8,540 nt of DNA from CAYUYH01 sp964449175 (GTDB lineage Bacteria > Planctomycetota > Phycisphaerae > SM23-33), in NCBI GenBank assembly GCA_964449175.1, contig CAYUYH010000119.1, positions 1 to 8,540 of the forward strand. The letters run 5' to 3'. Below, piece after piece: positions 1 to 6,376 of this stretch. How positions within the stretch are numbered: position 1 is the stretch's first letter; the number at the start of each line of letters is the position of its first letter. The notes beneath the pieces are model-generated. The model did not search any database, had not been told where the DNA came from, and saw only the letters and a list, made by a program, of their open reading frames with translations. A program made the translations under genes and the position numbers.

Positions 1-2697
1 CCAGAACATCTGTCCCGCGGGATTGACGCCCAGGTTGATCAGGTCTTCGCCCACGCCGGAGACCAACATGCCGACACGCTCGGCGAATACATCCGTGCTG
101 AGGATCGTGTCCTTGGGGTAGTGATCCGTGCCGTCGTAGAAGGCCATGACCCGTGGATTGGCCGAGTCGATGGGCGCGATGCGGGTGACGACGCCGCTAT
201 TCGGGTTGACAGCCACCAGCCATGGCCCCGCCGGGCTGAGGTCCGGCACATTGACCGGGTCCAGGCTGCGGGCCCAGGCGATGCCGTACATCTCGCCGGC
301 GCTGTTGTAGTCCAGGTCGTCGACGTTGTAGAAGGTGTACGCCGACTCGGCGGCGTCCTTCAGCGACATGTGACTCAGCACAGTGCCATGGTCGGCCTTG
401 GCCAACTGGGCGAACAGCGGGATGTCCGCTACGGCGTAGGTGGTGCCGCCGGAATTGGTCCAGAGGTAATCGGTGTTGCCCGGGTCAAGCGCCAGGCCGG
501 ACACGTCGGAGAAGTTGGTCGCGCCCAGCGGCGTGCCGCTGCCGTTGACGGTGTTGATCGCATACAAGTTCCCCCCGCGCGTCAGGGCGAACAGGACATC
601 GTTGCCGCCGATGTTGACGAACTGCAACCCGGCCACGTCGCTGATTGTATTGCCCCGCATCGACGTTGAGCCGGTGGTGCGGTTGATGGAGTAGAACCTG
701 CTGTTGGCGCGGTCAACGCCGAACAGGTTGCCGGAGGAGTCGAACGCGATTGCCGACAGATCGGAGACGCCAAAGATTCGCGTCAGCACGGTGACCTTGC
801 CGTCGCCGGTGTTGATCCGAAGCAACTGAAGGCCGTCCGGCGCATCGTTGCCGTTGGTGGGGTTAAGGTCCACGGCGTTGCCGACGGCGTACAGATCGTC
901 GCCGTCGAAATCCAGGGCGTGTATGTCGGCGTAGACGACGTCGGCGTTGACTGCGTCTACCAGCGGCAGCGTGTTGCCGATGGCGCCGGTATTGTCGCCC
1001 ACGAGCAGCTTCGAGCGTGCGTCCAGTGCCAGCCGCATCGGCCTGCTGGTCCCCCCGATACTCCGCGTGAACGACCACAGCCCGGTCGAGTCACCCGGCA
1101 CGCTGTAAAGGCCGGCCGTGCTACTCACGCCGATCGGTCCGAGTTTGGTGCACTGCCCGCTGGCCGTGCTGATCAGGTACAGTGTGTCGCTCGACACGCC
1201 GTACAGTTGGCCGTTGTGAAAGTGGATAGCGCCTATGTCGTGTCTGTCGAGCGTGGCCACCGCGGTGCACTGGCCGCCGAGCGGGTTGAGTTCCACGCTG
1301 CACAGCGCGCCCATGTCGTCCAGCACGTAGAGCGTGCCGTCGGCCGCGAAGGCCATCCCCCTGATATCATTGGCGTAGCTAGCTAGACTGAGTCGTTCGG
1401 CCAGCGCGGTCGCCTCGTTGATCCGCACCACGTACGGGCCGTCCGGGTCGGGGGTCGTGGGCGGCGCGACCGGGTTCAGGTCGGCAACCGTGCCGATTCC
1501 GTACAGCTCGCCGTCCGGGCCAAAGGCCATCGCCGACATCGTGTAGGTGAAGCTGGGCTCGTCGGCGTCGGTGATGTATCCGACCAGCTCGGGCCTGCCG
1601 GTGGCGCTGAGGGTCTTCCACAGGCTGGTGCCACGCCCTTCGCCGAAGTAGAAGCTGGACGTCGTGTAGCTGTTGTTGAGCGTGTAGAAGTGGCCCTGGG
1701 AGTTGACGGCGAAGGCATCGACCCGGTCGGCCTGCCCGGCGTAGGAGAGGATGATCGGCTCGCCCCTCTCGTAGACCGTCGCCAGGGCGTTGTCCACGCT
1801 GTAGAAGGTCCCGTCCGAGCCGATCGCCAGCGAGTCGACGATCAGCCCCGTGCCCGTTGACGAATCGTCGGTGAACTGATCGGCCGCGAAGATGCCGGAG
1901 TCGGCGGTATAGGTCGTGCCGTCGCTGTTCACGACGATCGCCGTGACGTCGTTGCCCACCCCCTCGTCGTCGGTGATGTTCGCCTCGTAGCTCGCCTTGG
2001 CCACGGTAATGCCGGGGCTGATCGCACCGCCCGGGAACACACCCATCGCCGGCACGGTGACGGGTTCATCCGAGGTCACCACGCCGAAGGTCGGCGTGTT
2101 CTCGTCCTCGCCAAAGGACACGAAACCCGCACCGACCAGCACGCCGCCGGAGCCCGCCGGGGCCGGAACCTCCGTCTCCTCAACCGTGTCAAGCAGCGGC
2201 GGATTCCCACCCCATATGACGATGTCACCGGGCCAGTTGGGACTGTCCCAATTGGCTCCCGCCCCCTCCGACAGGCTCAGCACGGTATCGGCCGAGCACT
2301 GCGCGATGTAGATCGCCCATATCTCGGCAGCAGGCCCGCTGGTCCCGGCCTCGGCATCTCGGCTCGCCCAGTCGTCCCTGTCTTCGTTCACGATGTCGTC
2401 GACGGTCCCGCCGGGCCACGTAACGACCTGGTTGTCTGAAACAGTCGGACCGGTCGGGTTCATCAATCCGGGCAGGTCGACGACTTGGCCGGTGTAGTCC
2501 GTAGCCATCAGCTCGACGCTGTCGCCCGGCGAACCCCTCAGATCGACGCGCACCTCGTTGCCGGCTGAGTTGAGGTAGATGAAGTACTGCCACTGCCCCG
2601 ACTCCGGGATCATGAGCGTCGTCAGGAGGAGCCTCTCCTCCAGACTCTCGAAGCGAGGCGGCGTGAACCCTGGACTGCGGCTGTCGAGCAACGACAT
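1..2697 (-). CDS. Large LEPR-xLL-type repeat protein with beta-propeller-like blades, C-terminus outside window
   Basis: The frame is open for 899 codons from ATG 2697-2695 to the left edge with no stop, so this is a 5'-complete, 3'-truncated gene. The start has an AGGAG at 2705-2709, seven bases upstream. Residues 16-25 (FESLEERLLL) match the planctomycete LEPR-xLL motif, with Glu in place of Pro, which suggests export or surface location. Residues about 30-75 look like a small beta domain (QWQYFIYL, VRVDLRGSPGDSVEL). From about residue 225 on the protein is built of short repeats of the form 'DG.LY.V......L..I....G....L', typical of beta-propeller blades. A longer variant carrying D-L-N-P or S-L-D-P recurs near residues 406, 610 and 812, so a unit of about 200 residues is repeated. 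It has no catalytic motif that I recognise and few cysteines. Substrate, partner and cell location are unknown. Confidence is high that it is coding, moderate for the fold, low for any function. Confidence 0.9.
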   Translation of the reverse strand, partial: MSLLDSRSPGFTPPRFESLEERLLLTTLMIPESGQWQYFIYLNSAGNEVRVDLRGSPGDSVELMATDYTGQVVDLPGLMNPTGPTVSDNQVVTWPGGTVDDIVNEDRDDWASRDAEAGTSGPAAEIWAIYIAQCSADTVLSLSEGAGANWDSPNWPGDIVIWGGNPPLLDTVEETEVPAPAGSGGVLVGAGFVSFGEDENTPTFGVVTSDEPVTVPAMGVFPGGAISPGITVAKASYEANITDDEGVGNDVTAIVVNSDGTTYTADSGIFAADQFTDDSSTGTGLIVDSLAIGSDGTFYSVDNALATVYERGEPIILSYAGQADRVDAFAVNSQGHFYTLNNSYTTSSFYFGEGRGTSLWKTLSATGRPELVGYITDADEPSFTYTMSAMAFGPDGELYGIGTVADLNPVAPPTTPDPDGPYVVRINEATALAERLSLASYANDIRGMAFAADGTLYVLDDMGALCSVELNPLGGQCTAVATLDRHDIGAIHFHNGQLYGVSSDTLYLISTASGQCTKLGPIGVSSTAGLYSVPGDSTGLWSFTRSIGGTSRPMRLALDARSKLLVGDNTGAIGNTLPLVDAVNADVVYADIHALDFDGDDLYAVGNAVDLNPTNGNDAPDGLQLLRINTGDGKVTVLTRIFGVSDLSAIAFDSSGNLFGVDRANSRFYSINRTTGSTSMRGNTISDVAGLQFVNIGGNDVLFALTRGGNLYAINTVNGSGTPLGATNFSDVSGLALDPGNTDYLWTNSGGTTYAVADIPLFAQLAKADHGTVLSHMSLKDAAESAYTFYNVDDLDYNSAGEMYGIAWARSLDPVNVPDLSPAGPWLVAVNPNSGVVTRIAPIDSANPRVMAFYDGTDHYPKDTILSTDVFAERVGMLVSGVGEDLINLGVNPAGQMFW

Positions 2698-2704
2698 CTC
2701 AGGA

Positions 2705-2709
2705 CTCCT
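2705..2709 (-). promoter_or_regulatory. Shine-Dalgarno site of the large repeat protein
   Basis: AGGAG on the minus strand, seven bases before ATG 2697, fixes the start of the repeat protein. It sits inside an 11-base dyad, CAGGACTCCTG (2700-2710). Confidence 0.7.
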
Positions 2710-2714
2710 GTAGG

Positions 2715-2818
2715 GGTGTTTCAAAGCGGGTTGTACACCGAGCTTTCGGTAGGGGTCATCATGCTGCGTACGTCGTTTCCCTCGGCGTTGTGTGGCAAGA
2801 AGGCGAGGCTAAAACACC
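2715..2818 (-). promoter_or_regulatory. Possible structured 5' leader of the repeat protein mRNA
   Basis: The first bases of the predicted transcript (GGTGTTTT, 2818-2811) can pair with GAAACACC (2722-2715), which ends five bases before the Shine-Dalgarno. This 8-bp helix, including one G-U pair, would enclose the leader. Inside it is a small hairpin with 5-bp arms (2737-2741 and 2746-2750) and a four-base loop. No known riboswitch class was recognised, and the pairing could be chance. Confidence 0.3.
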
Positions 2819-2825
2819 AACTGTA

Positions 2826-2854
2826 ATCCTACCAGCAGCGTTGAATACTGTCAA
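2826..2854 (-). promoter_or_regulatory. Sigma70-type promoter of the large repeat protein
   Basis: On the minus strand the -35 box TTGACA (2854-2849) is a perfect consensus. It is followed by a 17-base spacer and the -10 box TAGGAT (2831-2826), which matches TATAAT at four of six positions. Transcription would start near 2819, giving a leader of about 120 bases before ATG 2697. The surrounding 2810-2860 is richer in A and T than its flanks. The promoter separates the repeat protein from queA upstream, so the two need not be cotranscribed. Confidence 0.75.
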
Positions 2855-2881
2855 CCGGAATAATCGCCCGCCGCGGGCCCC

Positions 2882-2905
2882 CTCAATGCGCGTATGTGCA
2901 TTGAG
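2882..2905. repeat. Inverted repeat between queA and the repeat-protein promoter
   Basis: CTCAATGC (2882-2889) and GCATTGAG (2898-2905) are perfect 8-base inverted arms around an eight-base centre. The hairpin lies about 90 bases downstream of the queA stop and 27 bases upstream of the -35 box of the next gene. No T-tract follows on the minus strand, and only TTT follows on the plus strand, so it is a poor intrinsic terminator. It could be an operator for the promoter at 2826-2854 or a transcript-end hairpin for queA. Confidence 0.45.
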
Positions 2906-2995
2906 TTTCGGTGCGTTATGGCGGATCGGGGGGCTGGCCGCTCGGCCCCGGCGGACGGCTGCGTTATCGGCCGCGGAACGGCGGCGCGGCGGGTG

Positions 2996-4063
2996 TCATT
3001 CGATCAGCATCGCATCGCCGTAGGAGTAGAAGCGGTACCGCCGCTCAGCCGCCTCGCAATAGGCTCGCAGGACCAGCTCCACGCCCTTCTCATCGCCCGG
3101 GCTACAGAAGGCCGCCACGAGCATCAGAAGCGTGCTGCGAGGCAGGTGGAAGTTGGTTATCAGTGCCTCAGTGGCCTGGAAGTCCGCCGGGGGGCGGATG
3201 AAGATGTCCGTCCAGCCGCTGGCCAGGGCGAATTCGCCGCCCGTGGCCGCTGCCGTCTCCAGCACCCTGACCGACGTGGTGCCCACAGCCACGATTCGCC
3301 TCCGCTCGCGGCGAGCGGCGTTCAGCGCCTCGGCCGTAGCGGCCGATAACTCGTACCATTCTGCGTGCATGCGGTGGGCGCCCGGATCGTCGGACTTTAC
3401 CGGAGCGAACGTGCCCGGCCCGACGTGAAGGGTTACGCGTGCGACCGTAACCCCTGCCTCGGCCAACCGCTCCAGCAGCGAGTCGGTGAAGTGCAGCCCG
3501 GCTGTCGGGGCGGCGACGGCCCCGGGCCTGGAGGCGTAGACCGTCTGGTACCTGTCGCGGTCGCTCGGCTCGCGCTCGTCGTCGGCCTGCCTGCGGATGT
3601 ACGGCGGCAAGGGCGTGCGCCCCACCGCATCCAGCAAATCCGCCGCAGCCACCGCAGGCGTAACAGACAGCACAAACCTCCCCTCTCCCAAACGCTCGGC
3701 AATCTCCACGGCTGCGTCCGTCCGTCCCGCCATGGCCAGATGCTCGCCCTGGCGGCAGCGGGCCGCGCCGCGCAGCAGCACCTCCCAGAACCCGGGCGAC
3801 AGTTCCCGACAGAACAGCCCCTCGATGCGGCCTCCGCTGCGGCGCCGGCAGAAGAAACGGGCCGGCAGCACGGCTGTGTCATTGACGACGAGCAGGTCGC
3901 CGCGCCTCAACAGCGAGGGCAGCTCGCTGAAGACATGGTGGGAGACCGCGCCGGCATCGCGCCGCAGGAGCATCAGCCTGGCCTCGTCGCGCCGATCGGC
4001 CGGCGTCTGGGCGATCAGGCTTCCGTCCAGATAGTAATCGAAATCGCCTGTTTTCAGCGGCAT
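2996..4063 (-). CDS. queA: S-adenosylmethionine:tRNA ribosyltransferase-isomerase QueA
   Basis: QueA transfers and isomerises the ribosyl group of S-adenosylmethionine onto 7-aminomethyl-7-deazaguanine in tRNA, giving epoxyqueuosine at wobble position 34. It acts in the cytoplasm. The 355-residue product has the family's usual length and all its landmarks: FDYYLDGSLIAQTPADRRD near the start, RGDLLVVNDTAVLPARF (54-70), GRTPLPPYIRR (148-158), APTAGLHFT (185-193), TLHVGPGTFAPVK (211-223), VGTTSVRVLE (260-269), TNFHLPRSTLLMLVAAF (303-319) and YRFYSYGDAMLI at the end. I chose ATG 4063 because it gives the canonical N-terminus and has AGGG seven bases upstream; a GTG at 4102 in frame would add 13 residues without homologous character. 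The frequent neighbour tgt is not adjacent here. No clear sigma70 promoter was found just upstream. Confidence 0.97.
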   Translation of the reverse strand: MPLKTGDFDYYLDGSLIAQTPADRRDEARLMLLRRDAGAVSHHVFSELPSLLRRGDLLVVNDTAVLPARFFCRRRSGGRIEGLFCRELSPGFWEVLLRGAARCRQGEHLAMAGRTDAAVEIAERLGEGRFVLSVTPAVAAADLLDAVGRTPLPPYIRRQADDEREPSDRDRYQTVYASRPGAVAAPTAGLHFTDSLLERLAEAGVTVARVTLHVGPGTFAPVKSDDPGAHRMHAEWYELSAATAEALNAARRERRRIVAVGTTSVRVLETAAATGGEFALASGWTDIFIRPPADFQATEALITNFHLPRSTLLMLVAAFCSPGDEKGVELVLRAYCEAAERRYRFYSYGDAMLIE

Positions 4064-4188
4064 TCGCACACCCTGGCGACGGCATTGCGCGCGTAGATGC
4101 ACTGACGAAACTGCATATCATCGTACTCACAGTGAAACACGGGAACATTCTTCTCGCAAATGCTGGTTCTTGAGTAGCTTATAGTCAC
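4054..4188 (-). CDS. Doubtful small Cys-rich ORF overlapping the queA start
   Basis: A minus-strand frame ends with TGA at 4056-4054, so its last ten bases overlap the first ten of queA in another frame. Its last 33 or so residues look protein-like: five cysteines at codons 4158, 4131, 4101, 4068 and 4062, spaced by 8, 9, 10 and 1 residues, with FHCEYDDMQF and QCIYARNAV between them. Such spacing could bind a metal. The start is unclear: GTG at 4188, 4206 or 4140 are candidates and none has a strong ribosome site. Third-position GC looks lower than in neighbouring genes, which argues against coding. If real, it would be translationally coupled to queA. I do not recognise the family. Confidence 0.25.
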   Translation of the reverse strand: MTISYSRTSICEKNVPVFHCEYDDMQFRQCIYARNAVARVCECR

Positions 4189-4501
4189 AGGGGCCTGGTT
4201 ATACACACTTTTTCCACAACCCGTTTTCCAGCAACGGCCTTGCCAAAGGCAGCGGCTGGTAGACCTGGCTTGGCGGAATATCTCCCCGCCGGTCCCTGCG
4301 CTGCTCACAACGCCTTTGCGTCTCCGCCGCTTGCCGCAGCCGGTCATCCTCGGACTAGGCGGACTGGTTAGCGGCCCCCGGCCGCGGGGCGGACAAGGCG
4401 CCTCCGCCGCCCGCCGTTTCGCCGACCAGACCACAGAGAAGCAAAAGTATGTTCGCCGCCTCGCCGATAGTACCTGAGGAAGTGACACTGTAGGGCAGTT
4501 T
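4064..4501. other. Intergenic region between queA and the 74-residue protein gene
   Basis: About 440 bases lie between the divergent queA (minus) and the small plus-strand gene. The left part (4080-4230) is relatively AT-rich and holds the doubtful Cys-rich frame and two DnaA-box-like 9-mers. The right part (4230-4440) is GC-rich with several short hairpins, for example arms 4221-4225 with 4233-4237 and 4374-4378 with 4386-4390. No tRNA, RNase P or SRP-like signature was recognised. No convincing promoter for either flanking gene was found by eye. A 157-residue minus-strand frame spanning the region lacks protein character except at its Cys-rich end. Confidence 0.6.
4199..4218 (+). promoter_or_regulatory. 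Two tandem DnaA-box-like 9-mers
   Basis: TTATACACA (4199-4207) and TTTTCCACA (4210-4218) both match the relaxed DnaA-box consensus TTWTNCACA in the same orientation. Their starts are 11 bases apart, about one helical turn. A weaker partial match (TTTTCCAGC) begins at 4224. They sit in the more AT-rich part of the gap. They may bind DnaA to regulate queA or the small plus-strand gene, or belong to a replication-linked locus. No dnaA, dnaN or other origin-associated gene is in the window. Confidence 0.4.
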
Positions 4502-4504
4502 GTG

Positions 4505-4729
4505 ATGGCAGCCAATAGTTCGGGCAAGGTGCGGCAAAAAGGTCAGGTGGAAGAACTGGCCGGCAGGATAGCGGGCATGGATCGCCCGGAATTGATCAGC
4601 CTGCTCCGCGGCATGGAGTGCAGCTTCGATCTGGACTTCACCGACGAGTTCCTCGATGGGATCAGTCTGGAGCGGCTGAGGCACATCATTCTCGGCGCCG
4701 CGCTGCACGTGCGCCACTCCACGGCGTAG
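4505..4729 (+). CDS. Small acidic-core hypothetical protein, 74 residues
   Basis: I do not recognise the family with certainty. The first 25 or so residues are polar and basic (SSGKVRQKGQ). From about residue 27 the protein has a well-formed alternating pattern: DRPELISLLRGMECSF, then DLDFTDEFLDGISLERLR, then HIILGAALHVRH. This looks like three short helices with a buried hydrophobic face. There is no signal peptide, membrane segment or metal motif. ATG 4505 has AGGG nine bases upstream; the adjacent in-frame GTG 4502 would have six-base spacing and cannot be excluded. It stands alone on the plus strand, divergent from queA and convergent with the membrane operon whose last stop is 47 bases away. 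The regular protein-like pattern and GC-rich third positions in the second half support a real gene. Confidence 0.65.
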   Translation: MAANSSGKVRQKGQVEELAGRIAGMDRPELISLLRGMECSFDLDFTDEFLDGISLERLRHIILGAALHVRHSTA

Positions 4730-4776
4730 CAGGCGCCAATCTCCTCGCAACGCCGCTGGTCTGGCCGACAAGAGGC

Positions 4777-5514
4777 CTACCCCCCGCCGGAGGACTTCTT
4801 CTTGCTCTTCTTGGAGAGCGTCACGTACTGGACCACCGCGGCGATCACCGTCGGCACGGCCAGCAGGAACGGCATCATGTGCATGTTGTTCATGATCGCC
4901 TCTTCGATGTCCACGCGGATCGACTCTTGCCGCAGCATCAATGCCAGCACGCCCGACAGCCCCATCACCGAACCCTGGAAGGCGGTAAACAGGATCACGG
5001 TCAGCCGCAAGATGACAAACGCCAGCATGCCGAGTGCCATCAACCCGATCAGTCCCCCCGCCCAGGCGTGTTGGCCAATCGTCTCGTTGCCGACGGCGGC
5101 CGCCAGATAGCGCCACAGGAAGAACCCCGCGAACGCGCCGACCAGCCCCCCCATCACGCCGACAGCGTATTTCATGAGCGGCCAGGCCAGTATCCCAAAC
5201 AGCAGCGCGCCGGCGATGGCGGTGATGATTGTCAGGTTGCCCTCCGGCTTGGCCAGGTTGCCCAGGACGTGGCCGATCACGAATCCGAGCAGCGCCGCGT
5301 TGGCGATGACCAGCACCTTGAATATCTTCCAGCCGGCCAGCATGTACACCAGCCCGACCACCACGGCCAGCACGGCCTGGAGCGGGTCCAGCGCCTCCAG
5401 ATACTGGACGTACTCCTGGCGGGTCGGGACGTGCCCGGAGAGCACACAGTCCACGAAGCCCTGGCAGCCTGCGGCCCCCTGTTCGACTTGTTGGGTCTCA
5501 GCGGTCATGGACAT
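4777..5514 (-). CDS. Polytopic membrane protein, TM198/DUF4203-like (second copy of the operon)
   Basis: The 245-residue protein has a soluble N-terminus of about 44 residues with two cysteines (17 and 23). About seven hydrophobic segments follow, near 45-61, 65-86, 93-111, 115-139, 149-169, 171-193 and 212-232, and then a short basic tail (SKKSKKKSSGGG). Gly- and Ala-rich helices with patterns such as AGWKIFKVLVIANAALLGFVIG and a repeat of the same layout later resemble the TM7S3/TM198-like domain (DUF4203), whose function in bacteria is unknown. ATG 5514 is eight bases after the upstream gene's stop, so the two are surely cotranscribed. An AGGA lies 11 bases before it; a second in-frame ATG at 5508 is possible. 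No catalytic or transport motif is visible. The family call is moderate, the coding call strong. Confidence 0.85.
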   Translation of the reverse strand: MSMTAETQQVEQGAAGCQGFVDCVLSGHVPTRQEYVQYLEALDPLQAVLAVVVGLVYMLAGWKIFKVLVIANAALLGFVIGHVLGNLAKPEGNLTIITAIAGALLFGILAWPLMKYAVGVMGGLVGAFAGFFLWRYLAAAVGNETIGQHAWAGGLIGLMALGMLAFVILRLTVILFTAFQGSVMGLSGVLALMLRQESIRVDIEEAIMNNMHMMPFLLAVPTVIAAVVQYVTLSKKSKKKSSGGG

Positions 5515-5522
5515 GCTCGACG

Positions 5523-6338
5523 CTATCCTTTTCTGGTGCTGTTTGAGGTGAACTTCTGGCCGTGGCCGTTCTTGTCGGCGGCCTTGGCGGCCTGAGCCTT
5601 TTTCTTCCGTGCTTCCATCTCGGCGCGTTTGGCTGTCAAGTCGCTGTGATACTGGAACACTGCCGAGCACGCCAGCAGCACGAGGGCGATCACGCCGTAT
5701 GTGGTGTAGCCGCCCCATGTGCTGGGCCAGACCGACGCGCTGAGCCTGCCGACGGCCAGCAGCATGCCGGCGACGACAGCCACGGCCCCGGTCAGCGCCG
5801 TCATGATGATCCTTGCCAGCCGCGGCAACAGCAGCAGCGCCACCATGGGCACGCCGCCGGCCAGGCAGCTCGTCCAGAGGATCAGCACGGACCTGTCCGC
5901 CCAGACGCCGGTCAGGCCTTCCTGGGCGTATCGCCAACACGCCTCGGTCCAGTGTGTGAGGGTGTCGGCCGAGCCGAACGCGGGCTGGCTTGCAGAGGGC
6001 AGGACCTGAAGACTGTGTGACAGCAGCACCGCCATTGCAATCGCCGCGACTATCGCGCCTCCGGCGATAGCCCAGACGAGTCTGGCGGCCAGTGCGCCGA
6101 TGACCGCGAACCCCACTATGGCCAACACCCCAGCCGCCGCCGGCCTGAGGCCAAACTGCCTGCCGAGCGACTCGGCAAGCATCGCCCCGGCCAACGTGCC
6201 CGACAGCGCCAGGAACGGTCTGGACAGCAGCCGCCCCCACACCAGCAGCGCCGCGCCGGCCACGATCAGCCCCCCCGCCGCCACCAGCGTGATGGCGGCG
6301 GAGACCTGCGGTTGTGGAGGGGTAGGGATGTCTAGCAC
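5523..6338 (-). CDS. Polytopic membrane protein, TM198/DUF4203-like (first copy of the operon)
   Basis: The 271-residue product starts with a short Pro-rich stretch. About seven hydrophobic segments follow, near 13-35, 41-57, 66-86, 87-106, 149-171, 174-197 and 211-229. A roughly 40-residue soluble loop (107-148) interrupts them. The last 40 residues are charged and Lys/Ala-rich (AKRAEMEARKKKAQAAKAA) and probably a cytoplasmic helix. The arrangement of Gly/Ala-rich paired helices is like that of the next gene, so the two are probably distant paralogues of the TM198-like type. The start is GTG 6338: an AAGGA eight bases upstream is a good ribosome site, and no ATG gives a comparable start. It lies 38 bases after the rhomboid stop and eight bases before the second copy. 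No enzymatic motif was seen. Confidence 0.85.
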   Translation of the reverse strand: MLDIPTPPQPQVSAAITLVAAGGLIVAGAALLVWGRLLSRPFLALSGTLAGAMLAESLGRQFGLRPAAAGVLAIVGFAVIGALAARLVWAIAGGAIVAAIAMAVLLSHSLQVLPSASQPAFGSADTLTHWTEACWRYAQEGLTGVWADRSVLILWTSCLAGGVPMVALLLLPRLARIIMTALTGAVAVVAGMLLAVGRLSASVWPSTWGGYTTYGVIALVLLACSAVFQYHSDLTAKRAEMEARKKKAQAAKAADKNGHGQKFTSNSTRKG

Positions 6339-6376
6339 GTTCGACGTCCTTGCCGCGGCGGGCTAGCCAGGTCGCC

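Noticed and set aside
121..669. 182-codon plus-strand frame opposite the large repeat protein
   Set aside because: The minus-strand frame is open for 899 codons with a good start and repeats; the antisense frame is Val/Gly/Gln-rich without motifs.
3365..4096. 243-codon plus-strand frame opposite queA
   Set aside because: QueA on the minus strand is complete and motif-rich; the antisense frame is a composition artefact.
4730..4776. Terminator between the convergent small gene and membrane operon
   Set aside because: No stem with adequate length followed by a T-tract was found in the 47 bases.
4618..5595. 325-codon plus-strand frame running from the small gene into the membrane operon
   Set aside because: It is antisense to the second TM198-like gene and His/Gln/Arg-rich; it overlaps the better-supported 74-residue frame.
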